A DNA stretch of 64,000 nucleotides from Phytophthora colocasiae (taxonomy: Eukaryota; Oomycota; Peronosporomycetes; Peronosporales; Peronosporaceae). The first letter of the stretch is position 1. Each line of letters begins with the position of its first letter. Made by a program: the position numbers and the translations under genes. The stretch is from positions 62,001 through 126,000 of the forward strand of contig JAGKQI010000087.1 of NCBI GenBank assembly GCA_018806915.1, given 5' to 3'. The notes under the pieces were generated by a model. That model saw only the letters and a list, made by a program, of their open reading frames with translations, searched no databases and was not told where the DNA came from. Positions 25,489 to 36,717 of this stretch are shown here, one piece after another.

Positions 25489-25787
25489 TGTAGTGTGTCT
25501 GCAGGGATTGAAGACACTCGAGGGGAGTCGGCGAACTCCCTGAAACTGTTGCCGAAGTCTATTTGGTAAATTGACAAGTGAGGTCTAGTGCTATTCTACA
25601 TCTACCCGGTGCCGGAGGCATTATGGCCAACGGTTGGACACGGTGAGTGTCATCATTGTTGCCGTTACGGTCACTGCTCGTCATCGATGTTGTCGATACA
25701 CAGATCTTACAGGAATTGCTGTCAACATTGATTCCGTTACAGAGCTGTAGCTGGTACGGGCTGGCTGTATGCTTTGGCTGCGCTACA
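25489..25787 (-). repeat. 5' LTR of gypsy element 1
   Basis: The 299-bp partner of 20223-20521. It would hold the promoter of the element. It begins TGTAGTGTGTCTGCAGGG on the plus strand. Confidence 0.85.
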
Positions 25788-25931
25788 TCTCAACCAGCAG
25801 CACATTCTGTTGCCTCTGCAACACGTTCCGCCATTTCTCCCCGATCGTGTTCAAGACCACCTTCTCGACGTGAGCAAAATCCGTCGGTAACACTGAAGAT
25901 GTGTCCACACATTTCACTTGCAGTTGGTAGC

Positions 25932-27562
25932 CAGGGATCGGACAATATACATTGTTAATTGATTGTCAGGTTGACTTTTCAATCAATCAATAGTGTAACA
26001 ATATCAATATCGAGGACAATCAATTGCAATACGGCGATCTAATTGTGTTGAAGTTGACCTCGCAGTCTTGGCAGAGGCGTAAATAGCTACGCCAATCGAA
26101 AACGAGGTGGGATAGCACACAACTCACCTGCCAACGACCACTCCAAGCCTCACTTTCAAAACAGCGCTCCTCCAGTTCACCGCATCCCTTTCCAAGCCGG
26201 CAACTCCGACTATATCGGCTCTTTACAATTCAGAGTCTACCTGATCATGGCTATCTCAACTTTCTTCACGGCTCAAGCCCCTAAATTCAGCTCAAAAGCC
26301 GTTGTCGCTGTAATGTTCCGGGATCCCAGTCCCATGGGGCAAACTTGAAATGCGTGCAACAGCTTCGTCAAGCATTTGAAGAAGGCGGGTTACACAAACC
26401 TACTGAACCATTTGGTGCCCAAACATGAAGACATTGTCCGGACGTGCATCCGCGCGAAGAAGAAAGTATCAATAGAAATGTTTGTCGACAGGCACGCTTT
26501 GTCAACATATCAGTGGATGAACCAGGGTTGTGAAAAAAAAACAATTTGACTTTCAAATAATTCAATTAAAACACACTAAATTATTGATTGAGCGAGGTCT
26601 CAATCACGTCCAAATAATTCTCCATGGCGTTTAGCTCGCGTTCTGCACGTTATCGTGAAGTCACGAGCTACTTGAGACTCTTAACGCATCAATAATGAGC
26701 AAGCAGTGGTCTTCTAGGCCTGTACGACGTAAACAACTTCGACGAGACAGCTCTGAGGTAGCGCTCGACACTCCAGCAGTCTCCTCACTTTGCAAATTTC
26801 TGCAAGACCCAAACATGCGACTTTATTGGACGTACGGTGTCTGTTTGATGCCATTACGAAGGAGTTCACACCAACTGCGAAATACCTCAGCCCACAAGCC
26901 GTCGTCGTTATAGGGCCACGCTTTGAAACCGGAGTTACCGGTAAAGTTCTCAAGGGGTCTGGGTTAAGGTTACGGCTAGGTGGTTTTCTACCAATCAGAG
27001 CTCGATGATATGATTGAAAACAAAATTGCAATAAACAAATTATTGATTGACCCGAGTCTTGGGGCTCAATTAAATAACAATATTATTTTTCACAACCCTG
27101 GGATGAACCTAGTACTTCACTTTTCCGACGTGGATGATCCAACAATACGCTCAGCGGTGAGGTTCGACTCTATATGCTCGAAGACGTTGAAAGCTCGGAT
27201 GGCTGCCCGCGTAGAGCTAATAGAACCCCACGTTACTGAAGAACTCAAGGGAGAGCGGTTTGTTCTGGTATTTGATGGTCTCACTGACAATGGAGAGCAT
27301 TCTTTAGCTATATTCGTAGTCACACGCAAGGGTTGGAGATTTCTGGCACTTTCATCTTTCTTGGATGAATTCAGTATGACTGCAGATGAGCATATACGCT
27401 TCCTCGATCTCATACACTGTACTGGACCAGTACCAACGCAAGAGATTCTGGTAGTCTTCTACACAATATTGATCAATTTGTAGTAGATATTGCAAGTTTT
27501 CAATCAATCAATATTGTAAGGAACAATTTTTACAATATCAATCTTTTTTTTTTCAATCCCTG
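25932..27562 (+). mobile_element. hAT-family DNA transposon remnant
   Basis: Ends read CAGGGATCGG and, inverted, CAGGGATTGA, the type of terminus expected for hAT elements. Subterminal CAATCAATCAAT repeats occur near both ends (about 25980 and 27500). Inside, on the plus strand, a BED-like finger segment (CNSFVKHLKKAGYTNLLNHL, about 26354-26440) and a transposase piece (FVLVFDGLTDNGEHSLAIFV, within 26980-27483) survive, but frames are broken and much of the transposase is missing. No 8-bp target duplication is visible. It interrupts pseudogene X. Confidence 0.7.
26980..27483 (+). pseudogene. hAT transposase fragment
   Basis: About 160 codons with LVFDGLTDNGEHSLAIFVVT, a motif seen in oomycete hAT-like transposases, followed by FLALSSFLDEF. 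It lacks the C-terminal dimerisation region and is preceded by frameshifted sequence including the zinc-finger segment. It is not expected to be active. Confidence 0.6.
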
Positions 27563-28741
27563 GCATCGCACCACGGATGCCCCTAACGGGTTGGAAGGAG
27601 AGGGAGAAATGATCGTCCACTGATAATCCTCAAATTGAAGACCCCCTGTCGGAAGGAGCCACGTCGTAGTTCCGACCAAGATGATTTGGTCCGCTTCTTC
27701 ATACTTGCGAACAATGCCAACGGCATCGAGGTTCAGGAGTAGGTTGTTTCCATCGGGAAAAGAAGCCATGCAATTTCTTTCAAGTGAATTCGAATTCCTA
27801 GTTCGAACCTGTAAACCATGTTATAAACAACGGCTAGCTATTAGTGATCTCATAAATTCCCTGGTGGGAACTTACAAAGCAATTGTTCTTCTTGGCTGCA
27901 AGGTGATGCCACAAAACTTCCGCCGCTTTTTGCATTGGGTATGGCAAAGGTGTGGTCGATGTCGTCTCCACGTAGGTTCTGCCGAATTCGTGGCGCTTGT
28001 TTTGGGTTCTGCAGCTGGTAGATGGGTCCTCTACCATGACTGGAAGCGCATTGTCTGATTCTAAGCGAAGTCTACCAAGGCTGTTAGACAGTTCTACCAA
28101 AATGGCATCGCTGAAGTCAAGCGGCTGCAGACGACGATCTGGTATACCTTCGACACACATATACCTTCGACACACGACACACAACTTCCATTCCCTGTAA
28201 GTGACGCAGTAATTCACACAGCATTCAACAGCTAACCAACAGCAGACCCTACCGGTACATACCTCAAACAGATTCTTTCGTCCAAGTATCCTGCGAAGGG
28301 AAGCATCCACCTTGACTTGGCTTGTCACCATTGCCTTCAGTTCTCGGTTTTTCGCTCTGCGCGTTCGCGTTCGTCACTCTCGGCCATGGCGAGATTGCGC
28401 CACGCAATGACCTTTTTTTCCGTCGAAAAGTTTATTCCGCTGTGAGAAGGCTGCAACTGCTGCAGCTGAGAATATAGTCGTTGCACTTCTTCCATCAGGG
28501 CTTTCGCTTCCGCCTTTTTGCGACGCTGCAGGCTCGTTGAGTACTTCACGGGTCCTTCTTTTCGCCTTCGATCCTTCTTCATCTTCAGTTGTGGTTGTTG
28601 TCGGGCAGAAGCTTTAGCTACGCTCGGACGTTCAAACATTGCAGAAATGCTGGAATCGCTTCCACTGCTGTCGATAGCATCTAGAATTGCAAGCATTTCA
28701 GACAGCGTAGTCACCTCATCCATCTTGGAGGAGATATTCAT

Positions 28742-29032
28742 TGTCTCCTACGTGGAAAATTTTAGTCTGGAAGGGTAGGTCATTTCCTGATTGGCGTGAG
28801 ATTACGATGATGCGGTCAGAAAAACTACTGTTGATGTTGTAGGTAGGATTCAATCCTGCAGACTTACAATTAGTAATGGCCGTGTATGCTGCCACATACG
28901 CATTGCAGAAAAAGTCCGGGTATGTGGACGATATGTGATCCGATTAATTACCAACCGCACGATTTTCCACGGTTATTTATGCTCGCGCGATAAATGACCG
29001 AGTCGATATAAGCAAGCTAGAGGTTGTGCGTT
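28742..29032. other. Short intergenic region upstream of X
   Basis: No gene seen. It would include the former promoter of pseudogene X. Confidence 0.35.
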
Positions 29033-29269
29033 TTATCCAATCAAGCTGAGGAAGAGTCCGCTGAGACCTTGGACGAGGTATGATAGGCGAATTCTCTGCA
29101 GTAACACTTGGTTTAGTTGCCTCACGACACATGTGCGGATGTAGCTTTCCATGAAGTGAATGACGTGGACTCCACATTTATACCCGTCTTCTTGGCGAAT
29201 TTCATCGGCTCTCTTGATAGTACAGTTGCCACCATCCACGTATTGGAAATCAACTCGATCCTTGGTCAT
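29033..29269 (-). pseudogene. Ulp1-like cysteine protease C-terminal fragment
   Basis: The minus-strand frame contains RQEDGYKCGVHVIHFMESYI, matching the Gln-x-Asp-x-x-x-Cys-Gly region around the catalytic Cys of C48 (Ulp1) proteases. The His and Asp regions are missing, so it is a remnant, probably of a Mutator-like element such as the one at 42976-56910. No continuation was found upstream. Confidence 0.55.
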
Positions 29270-30149
29270 GATAGCCGTATGCCCATGTCATTTAACAATT
29301 CATCACTTCTAAACACCAGCATATAAGAAACAAACCTACTCAGCGAGGAGCAATGTGATCAGCACATACTACCACATACCATCACAAACTTTAAATACAT
29401 TTATATCATCTGGTAAAGTTTTCCTCTGCAGGTTCATCAGGATACTGCCACCCCCCTTATCTTGACCTTGTTTCGACTTGCAGCATTAATTGAGTTTCGT
29501 TTCCTTGTAGATTTAAACAAATAGGTTAATTCATTCTTCACAATTCCAGCCCAGCATCAAAAATACCTGAACGGTTGATGCGTAACTTCGCAATATTCAT
29601 CAAACGAACTCAAAAAAGTCTGCCAGTTTGGAAAAGCAGTCTTCTCCATCCGGCGGCACGCGGGAATCCCCTCAGACCTTGACGAGTCGGCGTCTTGTTC
29701 GCGCTTGTCCCCACTCTTGCTGCTGGCGCGCATTTACGCGGGAGGTGGCCTCTCCGAGCCATTTTCTTAGTCACTACCGGAGCATTTTGGCTCGTAGCTG
29801 GATACACTCGAGCCGGAACCCTCCTACACACAACTGCAACATTAGCAGACAATCAGGCAATTCATCCAGACTCGTCTTACGCTTCTTGCGCGCTTGCTTC
29901 GGCTTGGCGCCATCCGTCCGCCACGCTTCCTGGCTTCTTTCCCCCTCCCCCGCAAATTGTCGACTGAACGTGTGGCCTGCGAGTGGCGCTCGGCCTGCAA
30001 ATCATTTATTAATTTATGCAGGTAACGGGCGCGAAGTTATTTATTTTTTACGAACCACATACCAGGCACATACTCGTACTTTTTTTGGTATGCATATGTG
30101 GCAGTAACCACTCCGATTAGTAATCCTTGCCACCATCACAAGTGTGTCT
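29270..30149. other. Region without a recognisable gene
   Basis: Open frames at 29610-30107 on both strands are short and show no domain. The sequence alternates between AT-rich and GC-rich patches. The last five bases (TGTCT, 30145-30149) are the left target duplication of the copia element. Confidence 0.4.
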
Positions 30150-30325
30150 TTTTGAGTTGTTTTGAGTTGTTGTGGTGAAGCTGGAATGTTTTCGAGTGAG
30201 CAGATAGTTTGATAGGCATCATGTTGCCAGTCCTCGACCATTATTAGGTTCGAGGACGCTAGACTACTTCAGCTTTGACAGATGCTGTTGCTTCGATGCT
30301 CTGAGCAACCTAACCTATTTCAATA
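30150..30325 (-). repeat. 3' LTR of copia element
   Basis: A 176-bp LTR identical on reading to 35059-35234. It is followed internally (30326 onward) by two copies of a CTCCCCCGTGAT motif (about 30326 and 30371), the complement of the polypurine tract and a second tract-like copy. Confidence 0.85.
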
Positions 30326-30682
30326 CTCCCCCGTGATCAGCAGCATCGATGATGTAAGTCTAACAGTATGCTCCCCCGTGATTCAGGTGCTGCTCAGTCT
30401 TGTGACTGAGAGTTCGTCAGTATCGTTCGCTTTTTCAGATACGTTATCAGCGGTGTTTCTTAGTCACTCCCGCCAACAAAGTTGCTTGACAAGCCGCCGT
30501 GCTTGTTGGAACGCAAAACGAGTGTTGGTATGTACTATAACTACAACATGTCGGAATACACCGCTTCGGTAGAATTGACTACCACGCTGACATACACAGT
30601 CTGCGTTCGAATAGCTCCTTCGGTGGTTCCACCACCACGCCGACAGTCATCGTCAGCGTCACCATTATGCGAACTCAGCTCG

Positions 30683-32758
30683 TCACTCCCGCTTCCGCTT
30701 TGGTTTTCGTACTTGATCGCGAGATATATCGCTCACACGATCACCAATCGCTTTCACTCCAAGCTTGGCGCGCAGCGATTCCATAACATCATTCGACACT
30801 GCTTTGGTCAGCAGGTCTGCGATATTATCTTTTGTATTCACGTACTCGGTCGTGATCTCCTCAGCAGCAATCCGCTCACGCACAAAGTGATACCGCGTGT
30901 CAATATGTTTCATTCGAGAGTGCTGGACCGGGTTGCTTGCTACGGCAATAGCCAACTGATTGTCAACATTAACAATAGTCTGGCGTTGGGTCCTCCCAAG
31001 CTCACGCAGCAGTTCACGCAGGAAGATGACTTCTTTTGTTCCGTGAGCCAACGCCATATATTCTGCTTCAGTCGACGATAAAGCCACCGTCCGCTGACTC
31101 TTGCAGGAGTATGTCACTGCGCACTCACCAAGCTGCATAACATAACCGGAAACGGATCTTCGGGTGTCAATGTCCTTTGCATAGTCAGAATCAACAAAAG
31201 CCTTGAGCTGTAGAGCATCACGACTTCGACCGTTAACAACCAGTCCATAGTTTTGAGTCCCTTTCACATACCGCAAAATCCGTTTCGCTGCATTCCAGTG
31301 TGTGAGACCAGGATTGTTAAGATACTTGCTCACTGACATCATAGCGAACGCGATATCGGGCCTTGATCCCGTCATTAGATACATTAAGCTCCCAACCAGA
31401 CCTCGATAATCCTTAGCATGCATTTGAGCTCGGGCAGCTTCTGTTTGAGGGCAATCCGCTTTTGTCAGCACCACACCAGCATCACAAGGTGTCCGAGCGG
31501 GATTCGCGTGGCTGAGATTAAACTTTTTCAGAGTATTGTGTGCATACGTGCTTTGATCAATGCTGAGGGTCCTGGCATCCCGGTCACGGCAAATACGAAG
31601 CCCCAGAATGTAGTGTACTTCCCCCATGTCCTTACAGTTGAACTCGGAGACTATCATCAGCTTCATTTCGACAATACCAGCCTTCGAATCCGAGATCAGC
31701 AGCAAGTCATCGACATAAATTCCAATGATCGAGACACATCCTTCCCGAAATTTCACGTAGATGCAGGCGTCGCTATTCAGTTTCTCATACCCTTTCTTCT
31801 TTAGGAAATCCGTGAGTCGTTTGTGCCACGCCCTAGGAGCCTGCTTCAAGCCGTACAGAGCTTTCACAAGTTTACACACCATGTCTTCTTTTCCGGGTAC
31901 TTCCAGACCTTCCGGCTGCAGCATGTACACCTCCTCCTCCATGTCACCGTTGAGGAACGCAGTGTCGACGTCAGTTTGATGACACTCCCAATCCATAATT
32001 GCAACAAGTGCCAACAGAACACGTAGCGATTCTAGTCGAATTACAGGAGCAAATATTTCGTCATAGTCGATTTATTTAACCTGCTCAAAACCTCGGATCA
32101 CCAACCTTGCCTTGTATCTTTCAACGTTTCCGTCAGCATCATACTTAATTTTAAAGATCCACCGCGAAGTCAAAGCCTTCTTACCATTCGGTAGATCCAT
32201 AAGTTTCCACGTGCCGTGCGATATTAGAGACTGGCCTTCTTTGTCGATCGCCTTCCTCCAGTGTAGTGCATCGGCACTCGCCATTGCAGCTTGATACGTC
32301 TTCGGTTCCACAAGTACGCCGAGCTCGTAAAACCCACTGTTCTCCATCTTACTAATCAGGTTTTCTGTTGCCACCAATGCTTCAGCATGTAGTTGCTTCT
32401 CCGAGAGCGTATTTCCAGCAAACATGGTAAGCGCTTGTAGCTGAGATCCATGGCCTTTGTCCTGCGATAGCACCTGATCACCTCCCCTTCCATTGTACGT
32501 GCTAATGTCAGGAAGATTTACTATCTCTTGCTGGAGGCCATGTACGTCAAATTCCCGGATAAATTCATCTAAGTGGTGAAGCTCATCATGTATCATCATT
32601 ATCTGAAATTGGTTCTGCATAAAACACCAAGTCAGGTACTGATGCTGCAATACAGCTTGGCTGAATGTATTCCAACGAAAGTCGTCTACCCAAACGAGCA
32701 AGCTCCAGCTGCCGAAGCTCCATTGTACTGTAGCTATTTGATTCATCGAAACTAGCAT
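30683..32758 (-). pseudogene. copia reverse transcriptase and RNase H, with a stop
   Basis: Two collinear pieces (32758-32072 and from about 32071 to 30683) share a frame and are separated by a TAA at 32072-32074, where family members read through to IDYDEIFAPV. The downstream part has catalytic IGIYVDDLLLIS, the RNase H region ALSSTEAEYMAL and the terminal HIDTRYHFVRERI. The upstream part carries the start of the polymerase (WRKAIDKE, WIFKIKYDADG). Confidence 0.8.
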
Positions 32759-33740
32759 GACAAGTGCTCACAATTTCACCTGTACCACACAGCAAAACCC
32801 GCCACGCCTTTTGTGTGTCCGCGTATCCAACAAATATTCCTCGTAAACTTCGATTATCCAATGTTTTTCGCTTTCCGGGTGTCGCTGTTGCCTGCAGCGA
32901 TTTCGCGTGTGTCTCCGTCACGTACGTGTACGCAATTGAACCAAACACTCGAAGTAAACTGTAGTCAGGCGCCGTACCATGCCATCTTTCGAAAGGAGTC
33001 ACTTCACTTCGATGTAGGGGGCTACGGTTTGCTACGTACACCGCCGCATGAACGGCTTCACCCCAGAACTGTTTCGGTAGCTGAGCAGCAATCAACATCG
33101 ATCGGACTTTGCGGAACAGTACCCTGAATCGAACCTCCGCGCTGCCATTCTGCTCTGGTGTACGAGGTGTAGTTGTCCTACGATCAATTCCTTTCTTGTT
33201 ACAGTATGCGATCCAGGCGGGAGAAATGAACTCACCCTCGTTATCTGAGTTTACACCAATGATTCCTCGTCCGTGCTTGTTTTCAGCTTGTTCTACGTAT
33301 TCCTGAAACTTTTGGAGAGCTTCCGATTTGTGCCTTAACAAGTACACAGTCATATATCCACTCCAGTCGTCAACGATGAGATGTACATAGCGTTTTCTTC
33401 CAAATGAATCCACTTCAATGGCTCCTTTGAGATCTGTGAACAACAATCCGTTAACTTGCTTGGCATGATCGGTATTCGTGTTTTTGAAGGACGCCCTTTG
33501 TTGGTTTGCTCTTATGCATTCGTCACACACTGGAAATTCTCTTAGTTGGCGATCAGAAATTTGAATCCCTGTTGTGCTCCTTTGTTTAACCAACCTCGCA
33601 ATATTCTGATAGCCCAAATGACCCAAGCGAGAATGCCACAGCTCAATAGTACTCTGACCAACTCCAACGTAAGCGTGAACTTCAGATGTATTCTTTTGAT
33701 TATGTTCAAACAGATACAGATCCACGTTCGGGTCAATCAC
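32586..33740 (-). pseudogene. copia integrase region
   Basis: Contains the pre-integrase zinc-binding segment (WHSRLGHLGYQNIARLV ... VCDECI) and the integrase core (VDDWSGYMTVYLL, SDNEGEFIS, PEQNGSAEV). It is cut from the protease upstream by an in-frame TGA at about 33750 and from the reverse transcriptase by a frameshift near 32590-32750. Catalytic Asp, Asp and Glu positions appear present. Confidence 0.8.
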
Positions 33741-33755
33741 CGACCATACAGTGAT

Positions 33756-34676
33756 TCATTCCTTTTTGAGTGTTGCTCGATCTTCATACGTCTCCAGATC
33801 ACTTCGGATGCCCTTCTTCCGTAGCTTCCGAACGCTCAACAAATTCTTGGCCAGTGCAGGTACAAAGTAGCAATTCGAAAGCTCCAATGTCACAAAACCG
33901 CCGTTTTCGTCCTGCAGTATTACTTCAGCAGTTCCGACACCGCAGACTTTCACAGCTGAATCGTCTCCAAGCTGTACATTCGTGTCCATCTCCTCAATTG
34001 TACGGAAGTATGACTTTTCACTCGTCATGTGATGCGTAGCTCCGCTGTCCAGCACCCAATACTGCTTTTGGAGTGTTGCTTTACCACGTTGATCCACATT
34101 GAGAATCGTTCCGGTTACCTTTGGGATGATTGCGACGGCTCCCCATTTGACCTCCCTAGTAGCCTCAGCTACATTTGCACTAGCTGTCTTGTTCGTGTCT
34201 GTTTCTCCTCGTTCTTCGTCATGCCGCTGTTTCATGGGGCATTCTCGTCGAAGATGACCTTTCTCACGACAGTAGTAGCACACAGAGCTCTTGTTACTGC
34301 GTTGTTGGTAGGGATGGCTATGTCGCTGACGGTTGTTCCAGGGACGTTGTTTGGACCTTTGTTCGAATCCATTTGTCCCTACAGTCGTCGTATTTGCCAC
34401 AGCCAGCGCTTCATTAAACTTCGCTGCTGCGATATTGGCTCCAACAATCTTTGAGGAATCTGTCCCGGTCTTCCTGGTGTCCGCCTCGAGTAGAAGCTTT
34501 GCCTGAAGTGTTGGCCAGGTTAGACTCTCTTGGTTCTGGCAAACGGTGACCAGATTGCTCCACGTACTTGGTAGCGAGTCCAGCATTTGTAGACACTTTT
34601 CAGCGTCATCGATCGGTCTCTGAAGTCTTGATAACACCTCTGCTTTGTCTTCGAGCTCGTTAATGTGACTCTGCAT
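33756..34676 (-). pseudogene. copia gag C-terminus and protease
   Basis: Holds the nucleocapsid zinc knuckle CYYCREKGHLRRECPM and the protease motif VLDSGATHHMTS, ending FVPALAKNLLSVRKL. It is out of frame with the N-terminal gag piece at 34733-35032, the shift lying about 34690-34735. Confidence 0.8.
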
Positions 34677-34732
34677 GTCCGATCCGTCTTCGTACTGTAG
34701 TGAAATGAACTCTTTGCGCGCCCTAGCAATAC

Positions 34733-35032
34733 TTACACGCGCTCCAAGTGTTCATACACCAGCCATGACCTGTCGTATTTCCCGACTGCTTTCACGGTTG
34801 CATTGTCCAGAGAGCTAATCAAGAGGTGAAGTGCCCGCTTATCGCGTCGAATGAAGTCGTCCTGGTCCCTTGGATGCCAGCGGTTATCGAATCGTTGAGT
34901 ACTGGTTACAATATCCCAGACACCTTCGGTTTCGAGTAACGTTCGGATGCGAATCTTCCACGCTTGATAATCGGGCGTCCTAGAGTCGAAATTCCAGTTT
35001 TCCTTCCACGATGATTGCTTCTGCGCATACAC
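34733..35032 (-). pseudogene. copia gag N-terminus
   Basis: A 99-residue piece beginning MYAQKQSSWKENWNFDSRTP with the copia gag pattern YQAWKIRIRTLLETEGVWDI and ALHLLISSLDN. It ends at a TAA within GTGTAAGTATTGCTAG, after which homology resumes in another phase. The 14-base stretch looks like a tiny insertion. Confidence 0.75.
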
Positions 35033-35058
35033 CTTGCGTTGTTCTTGGGCTTATAACC

Positions 35059-35234
35059 TTTTGAGTTGTTTTGAGTTGTTGTGGTGAAGCTGGAATGTTT
35101 TCGAGTGAGCAGATAGTTTGATAGGCATCATGTTGCCAGTCCTCGACCATTATTAGGTTCGAGGACGCTAGACTACTTCAGCTTTGACAGATGCTGTTGC
35201 TTCGATGCTCTGAGCAACCTAACCTATTTCAATA
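35059..35234 (-). repeat. 5' LTR of copia element
   Basis: The 176-bp partner of 30150-30325, adjacent to the primer-binding site at about 35041-35058. Confidence 0.85.
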
Positions 35235-35361
35235 TGTCTAGCTACGTAATGTTGACACATGTGGTGAACCTCGACAAAGAGTGGATACGAACTCGAACAA
35301 TGTATTGTACGGGGATGACTAACTACTCCGTCAACTTACAACTTAGCTATCTCAGCATGTA

Positions 35362-36717
35362 CTAGATCTCGTCGTACGACGGCGTAGCAGAGCTAATGGC
35401 CTTGGAGTGGTGGTGTGGCGAGAACATCTCGGACTCTTCGTTCTCAACAGCGTCACTCGTAAGAACCTCCTCGTAATCGCTCTTGAGGTAAGCGAACGCA
35501 GAGAGGAAGATAAGTGCAAGAGGCACTCCAAGATCCGTAACAGCCCACATCACGCGCGCACCGTAGTGCTGATAGAAGAATCCACCGACCATTGTACCAA
35601 CAGCACGAGCCAATCCGTTCTGGGTCGCGTTCAGCAGCCCCATCACAGTTCCTTCGCAACCCTTAGGTGCAGCAGCGTAGATGTACTGCGTGCAGGCGGC
35701 CCAAGCCAGACCAAACGTGCATCCATGCAAGAACTCGAACGGGATGGCGCTCCAGGCGTTCGTCATGACGGCGTAATACGTGATACGAAGAGCGTAGGCC
35801 GTGATGGAGACCAGCAGCACCTTCACTGTGCCGAGCTTCTGGATAATAGCGTGTGAGAAGAAAAACGCTGGCAACTCCGAAATGGTTTCGCACATGATGG
35901 CAATTCCCACAATCTGTGCGTTACCTCCGGACAAGTTGAACAAGTTGAGCGCCAGGAAGCTCGACAGTACGCCGTACATGAGACCCATGAAGACAACCAC
36001 GAGCAGCAGCATGATAACATCCTTCTTCGCGCAGATACGGCGCATGTTGTCAGCAAACGATGGTTGACGCGAGCTCTGGGCACCTTCCAGCGTAGAGTGC
36101 GTTTCGTGGTGGTGTGCATGCTTGACCGGCGGAATTGTGCGCAGTACCAGCAGCGATACAAACATAAAGATAATACTGATGTTGAACGCCCACGAAATGC
36201 CAGCCGCAGCGACAGCCAGACCAGTGATGTATGCACCAGTGCCCCATCCGACAGCACCAAAGAGCCTCTGCTTGCCATATTCGCCTCCAACCTTCCCAAT
36301 CATGTCAAGTACGGCGTGATCCATAAGCGAACCGGCAGGCATTGACTGGAAATTGGCCAGCACCACCACTGCGAGCGTCCAATTGTACGACCAGTAGAAG
36401 TACTGGATGGAGAACATGAGCAATCCGCCCGTGATAATGCAGAAGTTGTGGATAAGTCGCTGGTTGCGGATGTAATCGGCAACCGCTCCCCAAATCGGTG
36501 GGGACAGCATCGCGCAGACACAGGGGAGCGTTTGCAGCAAACCGATCTGCACTTTTGAGAAACCAGCAGTTTGTTGGTAGTACACGGCCAGGAAGATGGC
36601 GACGGAGGATTGCTGCACGTTGGAGATGGCGTACATGAGCTTGGGCTGCCACAGACAGTTCTCGTACCACTTGGCGGGCGCTGGATTCAGCTCGTCCTTC
36701 TTCTTGCCGTCGCACAT
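35362..36717 (-). CDS. Major facilitator superfamily transporter
   Basis: An intact intronless frame of 451 residues starting MCDGKKKDELNPAPAKWYEN. It has about twelve hydrophobic segments with a cytoplasmic His-rich loop in the middle (HAHHHETH, about residue 200) separating two halves, and a charged C-terminal tail with HHHSKAIS. The motif EYGKQRLFGAVGWGTGAYI in the first half resembles the conserved loop of the MFS_1-like, LacY and nucleoside:proton symporter group. It is expected to be a plasma or organelle membrane solute carrier; the substrate cannot be read from sequence. It lies 127 bp from the copia element. Confidence 0.85.
   Translation of the reverse strand: MCDGKKKDELNPAPAKWYENCLWQPKLMYAISNVQQSSVAIFLAVYYQQTAGFSKVQIGLLQTLPCVCAMLSPPIWGAVADYIRNQRLIHNFCIITGGLLMFSIQYFYWSYNWTLAVVVLANFQSMPAGSLMDHAVLDMIGKVGGEYGKQRLFGAVGWGTGAYITGLAVAAAGISWAFNISIIFMFVSLLVLRTIPPVKHAHHHETHSTLEGAQSSRQPSFADNMRRICAKKDVIMLLLVVVFMGLMYGVLSSFLALNLFNLSGGNAQIVGIAIMCETISELPAFFFSHAIIQKLGTVKVLLVSITAYALRITYYAVMTNAWSAIPFEFLHGCTFGLAWAACTQYIYAAAPKGCEGTVMGLLNATQNGLARAVGTMVGGFFYQHYGARVMWAVTDLGVPLALIFLSAFAYLKSDYEEVLTSDAVENEESEMFSPHHHSKAISSATPSYDEI

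Larger units (their letters stand above)
20223..25787 (-). mobile_element. Ty3/gypsy retrotransposon 1 (chromodomain type)
   Basis: A 5565-bp element with two 299-bp LTRs at 20223-20521 and 25489-25787, both starting TG and ending CA. Flanks are CCTCA (20218-20222) and TCTCA (25788-25792), a 5-bp target duplication with one change. A purine tract (GGAGGGGCAG on the minus strand) abuts the 3' LTR at about 20522-20531. The primer-binding site is unclear: the sequence after the 5' LTR (from 25488 downward) does not match the usual initiator Met complement. It is inserted in pseudogene X. Confidence 0.88.
20207..28723 (-). pseudogene. bZIP/START-like gene X, split by two transposons
   Basis: This minus-strand copy is closest to H. 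The N-terminus and bZIP region (MDEVTTLSEMLAIL, YSTSLQRRKKAEAKALMEEV) lie at 28723-28340, the START-like domain at about 28330-27563, a C-terminal piece at 25931-25788, and the last codons with the stop at 20222-20207. The hAT element (25932-27562) and the gypsy element (20223-25787) account for the gaps. A one-base deletion near 28350, in the run after GAGCGA, also shifts the frame inside the charged helix. The original stop falls just 11 bp beyond the gypsy target site, so the insertion hit the final codons. Confidence 0.75.
30150..35234 (-). mobile_element. Ty1/copia retrotransposon, recent but defective
   Basis: A 5085-bp element with two 176-bp LTRs (30150-30325 and 35059-35234) that read identical. 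Target duplication TGTCT lies at 30145-30149 and 35235-35239. A purine tract (ACGGGGGAG, minus strand) abuts the 3' LTR. The primer site next to the 5' LTR reads GGTTATAAGCCCAAGAAC, similar to the complement of the anticodon arm of initiator Met tRNA, the half-tRNA priming known from Drosophila copia. The coding region has at least two in-frame stops and two frameshifts. Confidence 0.88.

Noticed and set aside
25932..27562. An 8-bp target duplication for the hAT element
   Set aside because: The flanks TTGGTAGC and GCATCGCA share only two bases, so no duplication is claimed.
29610..30107. Frames of 80-159 codons on both strands
   Set aside because: No recognisable motif and overlapping in opposite strands; most likely chance in GC-rich sequence.
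35801..36345. Several frames overlapping the transporter gene
   Set aside because: They are out-of-phase readings of the intact 451-codon transporter frame.
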